Positions 14,679 to 25,034 of a stretch of DNA of 64,000 bases are shown in pieces. Numbering within the stretch: the first letter of the stretch is position 1; every line of letters begins with the position of its first letter. A model generated the notes under the pieces. The model was not told where the DNA came from and searched no databases. It worked only from the letters and a program-made list of their open reading frames with translations. Both the position numbers and the translations under genes were made by a program. The DNA is from Lichenostomus cassidix (lineage: Eukaryota; Chordata; Aves; Passeriformes; Meliphagidae). The stretch spans positions 15,410,324 through 15,474,323 of the forward strand of contig CM039182.1 of assembly GCA_008360975.2 (NCBI GenBank), in the 5' to 3' direction.

Positions 14679-15051
14679 GAGTCACCCTGCAGGAAAACCT
14701 GGATAAGCTGGAAGAGTGAGCTACCAAGAACCTTATGAAGTTAACAAGGAAATGGGAAAGCAGAATCCGTGAGTGCAGCACAGGCTACCTGGCTGCTGGG
14801 GAGAAGCTCTGTGGGAAAGAATCCAGCCCAGGTTGGCAACCAGTTGAATATGAGCTTACAGTCTGCTGCTGTGGCAAAGAAGCAACCAAGACCTTGGTCA
14901 TCAACAAAGACATTACCAGCAGAGATAAAGATGTCATCTCACTCTACTCAGCACTTGCCAGACTACACCTGGAAAAGTGGGTTCAGTTTTTGTTCCCCCT
15001 ACACAAAAAAGATGTGGGCAGCTGGAGAAGGTCCAGAAAAGGGCCGCAAAG

Positions 15052-15057
15052 ATGATC
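15052..15057. repeat. Target-site duplication of the solo LTR, left copy
   Basis: ATGATC here pairs with GTGATC at 15,607-15,612 across the solo LTR; five of six bases match. In an uninterrupted CR1 copy the two would be a single site in the 3' part of the RT frame. Confidence 0.65.
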
Positions 15058-15606
15058 TGCTGCAGTTCGGGGTCTCTCGGCGGATGGTATAGCAGACCTT
15101 ACCAGAGAGTGTCTCTGCCCAGCCCGGTCAGCACCCCAGTGCACCAAACCCTCTCTCAGAGCGCTGGTCACTGCATTTCTGCAGGCTGGGGAGCCACAGG
15201 CTAGCTCTGGTTTTGTCTGCTGTTCGCAGTACGATGGCAGTAAAGGAGGCGAGAAGGGTTTATGCACAGTGACCACGGGAGCTGTTTATTCACATGGTCC
15301 ACCAGAGGCCAAAGACCTCCCAAGGGCAGAGACACCGAGATGCAAAGACCTCATGCAAAGACATTCCTGGTGCAAAGACACATCATGGTGGAGGGTCAGA
15401 GGTTTTCTATAGAGCCAGGGGGGTGGGAACAGCACATTGGCCCAGTGATCTCTGGGCACGGGGGCAGCACATGGGCAGAGTTAGGGTACAGGAACCAATA
15501 GGGAAAACCTGAGGGAGTGGCCAGGGCCATGTGGGCAGGGAGGACACATAAGGAAGAAAAGGGGTGGGGAAATACAGAACTCAGTATCAGGGGGCAGACT
15601 GCCACA
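15058..15606 (-). mobile_element. Solo LTR (retroviral-type), 549 bp
   Basis: Read on the minus strand, this block starts TGTGGCAGTC and ends CTGCAGCA, the TG...CA termini of a retroviral LTR. It interrupts the CR1 copy precisely. Flanks are ATGATC at 15,052-15,057 and GTGATC at 15,607-15,612, a 6-bp target duplication with one mismatch. In sense order it carries a CCAAT box (plus 15,436-15,440), a TATA-like CTCTATAGA (15,406-15,414) and an AATAAA signal (15,285-15,290), so U3, R and U5 are all recognisable. No gag or pol is next to it, so the provirus was probably lost by LTR-LTR recombination. The family is not identified. It differs from the LTRs at 38.9 and 44.8 kb. Confidence 0.8.
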
Positions 15607-16029
15607 GTGATCCAAGGGCTTGAAGCCTGCTGTGTGAGGAAACACTGAGAGAACTGGGCTTGCTCAGCCTTGAGAAAAGAAGGCTCAGGGGAGACCTTCA
15701 ACACGTTTCAGTATTCAAAGGGTGGCTACAAAGACGATGGAGAATCAAATTTTAAAATGAGACACATGGAAAAGACAAGAGCTAATGAGTACAAGTTACT
15801 CCTGCAGAGATTCCAACTGGACACAAGAGGAATATTTTTCATGAGAAGAATCAACCTTTGGAATAATCTCCCCAGGAAAGTGGTGGATTCCCTAACTTTG
15901 GACACTTTAAAGATTAGTCTGGGCAGGGTGCTGGACCATCTGGTCTGGATGATGCTTTAACCAAGAAATGTTGGACCAGATGATCCTTGAGGTCTCTTCC
16001 AACCTGGTATTCTATGACTAACTCTATGA

Positions 16030-19000
16030 ACAGCAAAATTTTACAAGGTGAAGAGAAAAAAAATTATGTATTTTAAGACTTTTGTAAATATAACAAAAGA
16101 AGAAAGTTAAAATTACCTTATGAGAAGCTAGAAAAAATTCCTAACCTAAACAAAGAAAAATAATGTTCAACATATTTCAATATTTATTCATATTAACGTA
16201 TTCAAGCTCCATATGCCCTACATAAACATGACCAATTTCTACTGTATCAGTCAGAAATTTGGAATCTCTAGAGCACTTCTTTTCTTTAACAAACTAGAAT
16301 TTTACTACGAGTTGCATCTGTAATAAGAAGACCAGGCAAATAACGTGTACATGTGAATATGCATGTTCTTTCAATAAAATAATTTGCATAATTCATTTAC
16401 TATACCTAGATATACTTCAGAGCTTTGCTGAACAAAAAAATTCAGAAGGTTCTGCAATTATAATAGGAAAAAATGAGAAAACAAACTAAGTATGCCTTTA
16501 ATAAATGAAACCATTTTAACATATTTTCCAGGATCCTCAGTTTGCAATGACTGAAACAGATATTTTGCTGGTTCCAATTCCATTCAGCCAGACCTTTGTG
16601 CTAGCCACAAGCCTGTCTGCTGGAAGACTATGAAGATGAAACACTAACACACACACACAAAAAGAGCAAGTATTTAAAATGCAACAGAAAAAGAAAAAAT
16701 CTATCACTATTTTTTTACTTTCACCAACAATGTTGGAATTTGAGATGAAAAAAAGAATAATATCATTTATACTCATATCAGAGAAAAATCAGGGAAATAA
16801 ACTTGGCTGGAGACAGCTTTTATAAGTGTTTTTTGAGCCAATCAAATAAATGTGTTTAAAAAATAAAAACCCAACCTGTTCTCTAGAAAATTTTCTAAAT
16901 AAGCAAGTCTGGTAAACTCTTCAGTAAGTGTGATGTAACACAAACTGTGTGCCACAATCCAGAGAACACAGCTTGAATGCTGGGAACAGAGTGGGAGACA
17001 CCTGAGATGGCTCTGTTAAATTATGCAAGAATCTCAGCTATGCACGGCAAAAGTGTCAGTGTCAGGAGGTGAATAACACCAAAGCAGTTTCTAAACACAA
17101 CTAGACATATTTGAAGCAGGAGTTCTCAAACTGTCCCATAGGGCTGGCCACACTTTGAAGAGAAACTGGCACAGTTTCACTTCCCATTAATGATCATATA
17201 ATATCTTCATGCCAAATACAGCAATTGCCTGCATGGAAAAATAATTTTAGGAAAGTATTTAATATGTTTTTAACTGCCTTGTAACAACAACTTAGCAACT
17301 GAAAAGAGAGATGCCAACACCTTGTGATGGGCTAAATCTTTAGAGACAACCAGGAAAATTCTGTGGGTGGAATGTGTACAGTGATATACAGACATGGTAC
17401 TACCTGAGATGTCTTTCTACTGCTGCATCCCCCTGTAAGAGATGTAGGATCCTGCCTTTGCAGATTTCCAACCATGTCAGCAAGACAGAAGAAAATAACC
17501 CAGACATATCAGTCATATCTCAACTGTTTTGGGGACTAGTGTGTCTCAACAGCTTCTGAAGTGTCATATTTTTTCCTGCCATTTTCCACCTGAAAAACCT
17601 CTGGGAGGAAATGAAAATGAGCAGGTCATCCAACCTGCCTAAATCTACCTCCCTAACCATCTTTTTCTAGTCTGGCTCGTAGACTTTCAGACTTGGACTG
17701 GTTTAATGATTTTGAGATGTTTAGCTCCTAACCAAAGTCATGCTGAAGAATGTTCTTTGAAGATGGTTTGGAAAAACCTCCTGGGTCTGGAAAACGCACT
17801 GACCTGTGGAAAGCTCTTCATTCTCTCCTTAGTTTCATCACGCTTGCTGTTACTGAGTGTTCAGCTCACAGGAGCTGCTTTGGTTTGGATTTGTGGAGAA
17901 TACGCCCTTTTTCAAAACCAACAGAGGGCTCAACTCACTCTTGCCAAATCCTACAATAGGAAAGGAAGGATAATACATGGATGGGTACAATGGCAATTCA
18001 TCTTTCTGGCTTGAAGCCTTGTTTTGGAATTTTGTTTCTCAGTGTCTGTCAGCAGTTTCATCCTGGGGAATTTAAATTTCTCCAACAACAGCCTGACCTC
18101 AACTAAAAGTTTGCATATAAAGTATCAGAATTCAGAATTAATTTTTTAAAATTAATTTTCCAAATGAAGTTAAGTCTTAGAATATGAAAAAGTACTTGGG
18201 TGGTACTCAGCATAAGAAGAAAGAAATTATTACCTTGGCATTTGTTTAATCTTGTGAAACATTCCTTTAAAAGGACAGTGAGACAAATATTTAAAATGTG
18301 ATCTTAAAACCCACAAAAAATATGTATTCATCCGGGAACTGAGCAACATTTGCTGTGTCTAGCATTTCTAGGCACTGTAATTACTCTACTGGCTTTAAGA
18401 ATAATTTATTCAAAAACTAACCATGTATGGTTCAACAGGTTTCCTCTCAGGAATGCTTCATCTGCTGATACATCACAAAAGGAAGCACCCTGTCTTGTCT
18501 TTGAAGATACGGATAAAAAGGAAGTAATTGTTAATGATTTGCATATCTAAACAAAAAATGATTGACAACATAATGAAATAATGTAATCCTGTAGTGTGCC
18601 AAATATTGCAATTTTAAACTGAACAGGAACAAATGTCAAAGGAAGCTGAACGAGAGTAGTTGCATTATACACTACAGAACCATATGCCTAGTAATAAAAG
18701 ACATGAGAGGAAACTGTAAGAAACTAGTCTTCTGGAACTGCTTGAGTATTTAAATGAATTTTTGGCACAATTAAGAACTTCATTCAAATTGCTACTTGAA
18801 GACAATGCGAAAATGCCCCTCCAAGTGCAGAATTAGAGCTGTCCAAAACCAGCTGTAATGACATATTTTGAGGAGATTAACCGGGAACTACTATCAGGAC
18901 AGCATGCTGTAGACTAGGGAGCCCTTCTTCAGGCTGACAGTCCAGCACACTGAATGCCGAGTGTTGTGCACATTGGACAACACTGCCGTTGCAAATGCAT

Positions 19001-19130
19001 GTATTTATAATACCAGGGTATTCCTTTGCTTGGAAAACACCGGAAGAATCTTTGGCATATTTTATTACATGAAAAATAAACCCATCAAATATAGATTAAT
19101 TGAACGAGTAAAGTCTCATTCTTTCACAAA
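16030..19130. other. Unique AT-rich DNA, no gene recognised
   Basis: No repeat or gene is recognisable. There is a short (AC)n run near 16,648. An 81-codon open stretch (18,308-18,550) contains a hydrophobic segment and is followed by an AATAAA at about 18,694. I treat this as a weak candidate terminal exon only (see findings). Confidence 0.45.
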
Positions 19131-19264
19131 CAGACAGGACTGCAGCTTCTTCTTCTGGGGAAGCCACCACTGTTCCTGCCACCTGCAAGCCCCGTCCATC
19201 TCTCAACCCCATCCCAACAGCCTTACTCGTCCCGCTCCTCACCCTGGCTCCCTCCTGAGCTCAC

Positions 19265-19352
19265 CTCCTTCAGAAATCATTTCCTCGGTGTGGCTCGGGA
19301 GCTCCCTGCGGCAGGAGGCCATCAGCAAGTGCAGGATCTCAGGTCTGAGGCC
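19265..19352 (-). other. Candidate minus-strand exon upstream of the CpG island
   Basis: On the minus strand an open segment reads LRPEILHLLMASCRRELPSH and ends at GAAGGAG/GTGAGC, a good splice donor (GT at 19,264-19,263). A plausible acceptor (GTGCTGCTCCAG/G) ends at 19,353. The frame stays open further upstream, to about 19,460. The segment is GC-rich and lies about 1 kb left of the CpG island, as expected if the island also fires leftward. I do not recognise the protein. The evidence is composition plus splice signals only. Confidence 0.25.
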
Positions 19353-20040
19353 CTGGAGCAGCACGGTGTTCCCCGGGCACGCAGCCCCGGGAGGTCCCGC
19401 AGCAGGGCGGGGAGCACAGCAGAGGCACGCAGACCCAGCCCGAGGCATCGTACGTGATGTTAACTTGAGGATTCAGAGTGAAACAAAACCGGAGGAAATA
19501 AAACCCAGTAGGAGAAGCAAACTGTTTTTCCACCGTACCTTTTAAGGAAATTTTTAGTAAACACTAGAGGAACATCGTCGCATTCGCACTAGATTATTTG
19601 GATTGCAGTGAAATAATGTGTTCACTGAGAGCACTCCGTGCATTAAACAGAAGGCATGGAGCTGACGAATTAATTAATTAGCTTTGTCATTGCTGCTTTC
19701 CGGGCTTGGACAAACAGCTGCTGCAGGTCACTGATGTTTCCCTGAGCACAGCCCTGATCGATGGTTTGAAACCTTTGCCTGCAGGTCTGAGGGCTCTGCT
19801 GTTAAAAAGGTCCAAAGAAGCGAGTTCATGTGTCCAGCAAGCAATTTTAACCAATTTTTAGAGAGGAAAATACGTGCATGCAAAGGTGTTCCAACTCAAG
19901 CATGCAAAGGCTTGACATACATTAGCATAATAAACAAAAATAGGAAGAAGCTTAACAGCACAAATGATAACTGTGTGGTGAGTTTCGCACTCCCTTTCCT
20001 GCAGAGCCCTAATGAATTTTTCGCAGCCTCGGCTCGCCGC

Positions 20041-20222
20041 GCCGGGAGGGGAACCAGCCCCGCGCCGGGAAGGGAACCAGCCCTGCGCCCGGAGGGGAAT
20101 CAGCCCCGCGCCGGGAGGGAGCTCAGCCCCGCGCCGGGAGGGAATCAGCCCCGCGCCGGGAGGGAATCAGCCCCGCGCCGGGAGGGAGCTCAGCCCCGCG
20201 CCCTGAGGGGAACCAGCCCCGC
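20041..20222. repeat. GC-rich minisatellite, 8 units of 22/23 bp
   Basis: Eight head-to-tail units begin GCC(G/C)GGAGGG or close variants and end in CAGCCCCGC. They run 20,041-20,063, -20,086, -20,109, -20,132, -20,154, -20,176, -20,199 and -20,222. Units 5 and 6 are 22 bp and identical; units 4 and 7 are also identical to each other, which suggests expansion by duplication of multi-unit blocks. Several units contain GGGAGGG-type G runs. The array lies at the upstream edge of the CpG island, so length variation could affect promoter activity; that is inference. Confidence 0.93.
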
Positions 20223-20246
20223 ACGGTGCCGGCACGGCCGGAGCTG

Positions 20247-20281
20247 CAGCCCAGCCCAGCCCAGCCCAGCCCAGCCCAGCC
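20247..20281. repeat. (CAGCC)7 pentamer array, G-quadruplex motif on minus strand
   Basis: There are seven uninterrupted CAGCC units. The complementary strand reads (GGCTG)n, giving successive GGG runs separated by CT. This meets the usual G-quadruplex pattern several times over, with 2-nt loops. It sits between the minisatellite and the CCAAT boxes, about 55 bp upstream of the first CCAAT. Confidence 0.92.
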
Positions 20282-20334
20282 CCGCCACACGGCGTCACGC
20301 GCCCCCCGCGGGCGGGCCCTCCCTCCGCCGCGCC

Positions 20335-20340
20335 CCAATG
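20335..20340 (+). promoter_or_regulatory. CCAAT box (first)
   Basis: CCCCAATGGCGG is centred here. CCAATGG fits the NF-Y consensus. The same octamer CCAATGGC recurs 40 bp downstream, and paired CCAAT boxes at such spacing are common in TATA-less promoters. Confidence 0.65.
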
Positions 20341-20374
20341 GCGGCCCTGCCCGCGCGGCCCCTCCCGCCGCCGG

Positions 20375-20380
20375 CCAATG
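20375..20380 (+). promoter_or_regulatory. CCAAT box (second)
   Basis: GGCCAATGGCGC is centred here. It is the second member of the CCAATGGC pair and lies about 95 bp upstream of the likely first-exon region, a typical distance for NF-Y sites. Confidence 0.65.
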
Positions 20381-20469
20381 GCGCTCGGGCCCCGCGAGCG
20401 GGCGGGCCGTGGGCGCGCGGCCGTTGGGCTCCTCGGGCCCGCCCCGGTGGGCGGTGCGCGGCGCGCCCG

Positions 20470-20566
20470 GCCCGGCCCAGCGCGGCGGCGGCGATGCGGA
20501 GCCGGGGCGAGCGGAGCCGCGGGTAGACGGAGCCGAGTCGCGCCCGCCCGTCAGGCCCGGCCGCAG
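20470..20566 (+). other. Probable noncoding first exon of a rightward gene
   Basis: About 90 bp downstream of the paired CCAAT boxes, GC-rich sequence runs to CCGCAG/GTACGAG, a good 5' splice site with GT at 20,567-20,568. The start is estimated from the promoter layout; no TSS signal fixes it. The only ATG (20,494) opens a ten-codon frame ending in TAG, so the exon would be 5'UTR with a tiny upstream ORF. If this is right, the downstream tens of kilobases are intron, and the coding part mostly lies beyond the window or in exons I cannot recognise. The gene is not identified. Confidence 0.45.
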
Positions 20567-20753
20567 GTACGAGCAGCAGCCCCGCGGAGGTCCGGGAGCC
20601 GGCGAGGGTCGCGGCGGGGGGCTCCGAGGCGCCCGCGGGGCTGCGGTGCGCCGGAGGGATTTCCCGCGGGAGGGCTCGGTCGGCGAGAGAGGGGATGCGG
20701 CAGGTGCCGGACTGTGGCCGCCCGGTCCCGGGGCGCGGGGGGGCGCCGGTCCC

Positions 20754-20933
20754 AAGATGGCCCCCGCCCCCCGCCGCCGCCCCGGGGAGCCCCGGGAGCC
20801 TCCCCGTGCCCCGGGCTGCCTCGGGCGGGCGGCTCCGTGCGGGAGCGCCGGGCGCGGGAACCCCCCCGCGGGCAGGCCGGCCGTGCGGAGCGGAGCAGAG
20901 CGGAGCGGGCGGGGGAGCTCACGGTGGATCTAA
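20754..20933 (+). other. AAGATGGC (YY1-type) site opening a 58-codon frame
   Basis: AAGATGGC matches the YY1 initiator-type site common just downstream of CpG-island start sites. It also forms a strong translation start context (A at -3, G at +4). The frame that begins MAPAPRRRPGEPREPP runs to a stop at 20,931-20,933. It is rich in R, P, G and A, as any frame in such GC-rich DNA would be, so coding status is doubtful. It could belong to an alternative first exon that skips the donor at 20,567. Confidence 0.3.
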
Positions 20934-21460
20934 TCACGGCGAGTGCTCCGGCTTTTAAAACCTGCCGGGCTGCCGGGATTCGTTGCGCAGAGCTCCTTCT
21001 GGCGAGTAATGGATGTGACTGAGCCATTAAGGGACACCGCGCTGCGCAGCCGGGCTCTGGAGACCTATCAACTTCAGTTTATGGGGTATCGGGAACAGGA
21101 GGCGTTTTGATGAATTGCCTGGTAATAACTTAATTCACCTGTGAACCCGGCTCCTGTTAATGCCTACATTTAATCTGTGTGGAGCAATAAATACTTATTA
21201 ATTTGGTGTGCTGCGTGTGGAGAACGTAGATGACTCTTGATGCTGGGAAGAGCAGTAGGTGCCTTTGCATGCCACTTGAGTGCTTTCACTTCTGATCTCC
21301 TAGCTTCATTTTGTTTTTTCTGTATTTATAACAACCTGCCTTTCTTTCTGCATTTCCAGATCTTTTAAATTGATTTGATTCCTTAAACAATTTGCCACAT
21401 CTTTGCCTTTCTTTCCCTCTAAATAAACTGTAGAATAACTTCAGGGGCAATAGCTTTCAA

Positions 21461-21565
21461 TGATCATAGAAGCAGAGAATTGTGAAGGTTGGAAGAATCT
21501 GTCAACACTATCGCTGTAATCCCTAAAGCACTAAACCATGTCACCCAGCACCAGAATTCTTCCCT
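21461..21565 (-). mobile_element. CR1 LINE 3'-end fragment
   Basis: A minus-strand CR1 tail: TGATCATAGAAGCAGAGAATTG at the left edge is the reverse complement of the CR1 3' terminus. It is followed by GTGAAGGTTGGAAGAA and CACTAAACCATGTC, standard CR1 3'-UTR wording. About 100 bp, degraded, no coding content. Confidence 0.8.
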
Positions 21566-21569
21566 TTGA

Positions 21570-24500
21570 AGAAGACTGAACAGTCTGGACAGTGGTGGTC
21601 AGCATCATTAGACTTCATGGCTATCTTTGTTAGCTGGATTCAGAATTTGTTTTTTACAGGTTTGTTTTTATAGGTTTTTTGGATGAGGTCTAGGATTCTT
21701 ATTTTAAGTTTACTTGGATCAAGAGCTATATTATAATGAGGGATGTTGTTTTGTAGATGTTCATTTTAAAATATAGCAATTAGAATTTTGATATGAGTTG
21801 TTACCATCCTTCAGGTCCCTTTTATGCAGGGATGTTTATATCTTGGCCATATTTATAGAAATAGCTTACTTAATTTACTACTAGGTTGTTCACTTACTTG
21901 AAGTATTGTTTGTCCATTGATGTGGATGATCAAATCTGTAATCTCACTTAGAATTAACATTAGGATTTTGCTAGATGTCACTGTTTGGATTGAGTAAGAT
22001 TTTTTGCATTTAGGGTGTGTGATTGCATGTAGCTTCTAAAAGCTGTCTTAAAGCAACAGTTAATTTAGTGTTTGGGATTTAATCGTGCAGAGCTAGGAAA
22101 TGAGAGTCATCCATTTCAACTGTGCCAGTTTGTTCATCTGTATGAAAATGAGTAAAGCAGTAACCTAAATGCTGAGGAGTTGATTTAAATTACTTCAGAC
22201 GTGGAATAGCTTTGGACTTTATTATGAATGTGTTTATATTTACATGTGTATACTTAAAAGGAGACAGGAAATCCCAGAGCTGTGGATTGCTGTCAACTGG
22301 CAAAGTACATCAAGGAATAGTTGCTCTGTGTTTACTCTATTCGTGTTCTCTTCTTTAGGCATCCACTAGCAGTACTTATTAGAAACAGGATACTGTGTCA
22401 GATGGACCTTGAACTTGAGTTAGTATTGCATTTTTGTGTTCATAATAAAATGTTTTCTGTGTAGAAGCATGTCATTAGGAAGTTAAATTTTAGATCAGAC
22501 AGGTATCAGAGCTGTAAGTTTTTAAGAGTACAGTATAAAAGTCAATACCAGATACAGAAAAAGGAGGATAAGGAATGCATTATTACTTTGGAAGTTTATT
22601 TGCATTTTTGTAAACATTTTTAGGACATCCCAACACCTGATAGGAAATGGTCACAAGTATGTTTTCTAAGTGGCAACTTCCAGTCCTTTCCTGAGTGCCT
22701 TGTAGGAGTACTGTGCTTCTCACGAAGAAGATACTGAATCTGCTGCAATTCCCATCTCACGATGTTGCAATGTTGCCTTTCACTGAAACTCCAGCCTTAG
22801 TTCTGCTTTCATGCACTGAATCTCCCTTTTCTGTGTGGCAAGCACCTGGGCCACCTGTGAGCCTTTATTTATCTCTAGCATATGGAAGGGAGCAGAAGGG
22901 ATCTATAAAAACTTGTTCAGTAGCATCTTCCCTCCAAACTGGTTCTTCTGTGTTAAGTTTTACTGTGGAACTTGCTATGATAATGAGTAAAAGCAGGAAA
23001 AATCCAGTTTTGCTGCTAGCAAAGTGTCTGTTAGTTGCCTTCTAGAGTATCTTTTGGAAAGTTGTTGCAGTGAGTTAAGCAAGTTTGACCATCTAGAACT
23101 ACATGAATTATGTGTAGGAGTGATGAAAGCTTCCCACGTAGTTGTGCTAATGCAGTTTAATCCCAGGCTGTGTTGTATATGTTCTTCCTGACCTCATCTC
23201 CTTCTTGCTGCTGGTTTTTGTTTGTTAAGGAAAAGATGGAGTATATTAAATTGTGTCCTCCTAATTTTAGTCTTTGAAGTATAATAATATAGCTGAATTT
23301 ATTTATACCTGCTTTCAGTGGATTGTGGGCATTTCTATCACAAGTGATATCATATACTTATCTAATACAGTACCTTTCCCTGTATAACAGAAATAGACAG
23401 GGCACAAACATTACTTAATGTACTTCAAATAACTTTTACACTGCAGTATCCTTAAAAGCACTTGACAGCCCAGACTACTAGCTCTGTCCCATGTCATGTT
23501 GGCCATATGGCAGATCTGAGAACAGCTCTGATGTTTTTGTATTTTACTGAACCATTTTGTATTTTACTGAACCATTTTTGCGCATTACCACAAGGTATTC
23601 AGTAAAGTTCTTTGACACAAATGAGTTTTCAAAGACAGCAATAAATGATAGATACTTTGACATGCTCTTTATTTTAGCTGGCAGTCTTGTATTTAGGGGA
23701 AAAGCAGCAGAAATAAAAAATAAGGCATGTCTGAATATGCACAAAACCTTGATGATCTTGAATATCTGCTTTTGTTATGCTTAACTACCAAGAACACAAC
23801 TTGAATTTTCCCTCCACTTTGGTAGGCTAACAGATTCCATGTGTTCTTAAGCAGTGACATTAAGCAGACAGACTAGTCTTTAGGACTCTAGGTTTTGTCC
23901 TGAAAATGGTTGATTAATATACATTATGAATCATGGCTAGAATCAATCTTATCTCCCAGTTGTAAGCTCTGATGAAAAGATGAGCTGCTAATATAAAAGG
24001 GTTTATAGTGTCTTTAGTCTCTTGGGATCACATCTTGCTACAGTGGCAACATCCTTTTTTTTTTTTTGTCAGTGATGTAATGAGCCTGCAGCAAAAAGCT
24101 CACAAAATGAACTCATTGTTTATATCCTCAGTGACATCAGTATTTAAAGATAATCATTGAATCAGTCCATAAACTATAACTACAAACTATATTAAAGTGG
24201 AGTTATATTAAATATAATATAAATTGGAGATACGAGCACTTGTAGTTTGCAATGTGCAGAGGAGATGGTGACATCTGAACACGGAAGGAATAGGTTGCCT
24301 TGACTTTGTTCTGACTGTCAGGTGCTTCCCATGCATGCACCAGGGCTGCCATGTCCTGTTCCCCACGTGTGTTTTGTGGTCTGCTGCTCCAGCTCTGCAG
24401 TTTATTGCCAGGAGGAGATGTTGGGTGTTCCCAGTTTGTAGGAGGCACAGGCAGTGCATAATGCAGTGTTGACACTTGCTGAATGTTGGTGTGCACAGCT

Positions 24501-25034
24501 GGTTATGGTCTGGAGGTTATTGCCGGCTTTCAGAGCACAGTAATTAGCTAGCATGAAGCAAAGAAATGAGCCTCTTTACTACAGTCAAGAAGTCATGAGT
24601 GCTTAAGGGCTTTTTAATGTGGACTCATTCAGTGCAGTGGTAGAAGGCTTACACCTAAAGTTTTGTACCAGAACTTGCATATTGTTCATGTATAAAACAT
24701 AGTTACTTGTCTGAAGTCTTACAGATGTTTATATGTAAGATAATGCTTACCTCTACCGGTTTTCAGATCATTATTTTGCTGAATTATAATTTTAAGACCA
24801 GTTTATTTTGGACAGGTGTGGAAGCAGAACAAATACGCAATTTGAAATCCTCTCTCTCCCCAGCTAAAAAAAGTCTTTTGACTTTTCTTGTTTCTGCAGG
24901 GCTTTATAGAGAATCAGATATTTGGAAGTTAACTACTTTAAATTTATTTTTCTAACATTTAGAATGAAAATATGTAGTATTTAAAATACTGACTAGAATG
25001 TCATATTACTATTACCCTTTCCCTTTTTTTTCAG
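21570..25034. other. Probable intronic DNA, no gene recognised
   Basis: AT-rich unique sequence to the right of the CpG island. It contains a 20-bp perfect tandem duplication at 23,535 and a T11-type homopolymer near 24,057. A 116-codon open frame at 22,695-23,045 has ordinary non-coding composition and no splice context, and I do not call it. Confidence 0.5.
23535..23574. repeat. 20-bp perfect tandem duplication
   Basis: TTTTGTATTTTACTGAACCA occurs twice in direct succession (23,535-23,554 and 23,555-23,574) with no differences, indicating a recent duplication. Confidence 0.93.

Larger units (their letters stand above)
13985..16029 (+). mobile_element. CR1 LINE, 5'-truncated and decayed, interrupted by a solo LTR
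   Basis: This is a plus-strand copy of the avian CR1 non-LTR retrotransposon. Pieces of its reverse transcriptase are legible in changing frames: the segment with PEDWKKTNVTPIY near 14,120 and the segment with GPALFNIFLSDLDDG near 14,570. A later piece near 15,010 carries the 3' RT region. The tail after 15,610 ends in the CR1-type terminus with ATTCTATG at 16,009. Several frameshifts and stops are present. In the catalytic motif the FADD core reads FASP, so both catalytic aspartates are gone and the copy is dead. A 549-bp solo LTR splits it at 15,058-15,606. The exact 5' edge is uncertain by some tens of bases, and an internal part of the RT appears to be missing. Confidence 0.88.
20025..21060. 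promoter_or_regulatory. CpG island promoter
   Basis: This is about 1 kb of very GC-rich, CpG-dense sequence in otherwise AT-rich DNA, the usual form of a vertebrate housekeeping or developmental promoter. In order it contains a 22/23-bp minisatellite, a GGGCT pentamer array on the minus strand, a CRE-like GGCGTCACGC, two CCAATGGC boxes 40 bp apart, GC boxes, a likely first exon with a splice donor at 20,566/20,567, and an AAGATGGC YY1-type site at 20,754. There is no clear TATA box near the inferred start. The order of elements favours rightward transcription. Leftward (bidirectional) use is possible given the candidate minus-strand exon near 19.3 kb. Confidence 0.88.

Noticed and set aside
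20123..21027. Several 150-235 codon frames on both strands of the CpG island
   Set aside because: GC-rich DNA has few stop codons. The R/P/A/G-rich translations follow the minisatellite and base composition, not a protein.
22695..23045. 116-codon plus-strand frame
   Set aside because: No acceptor or donor at sensible positions and no recognisable motif.
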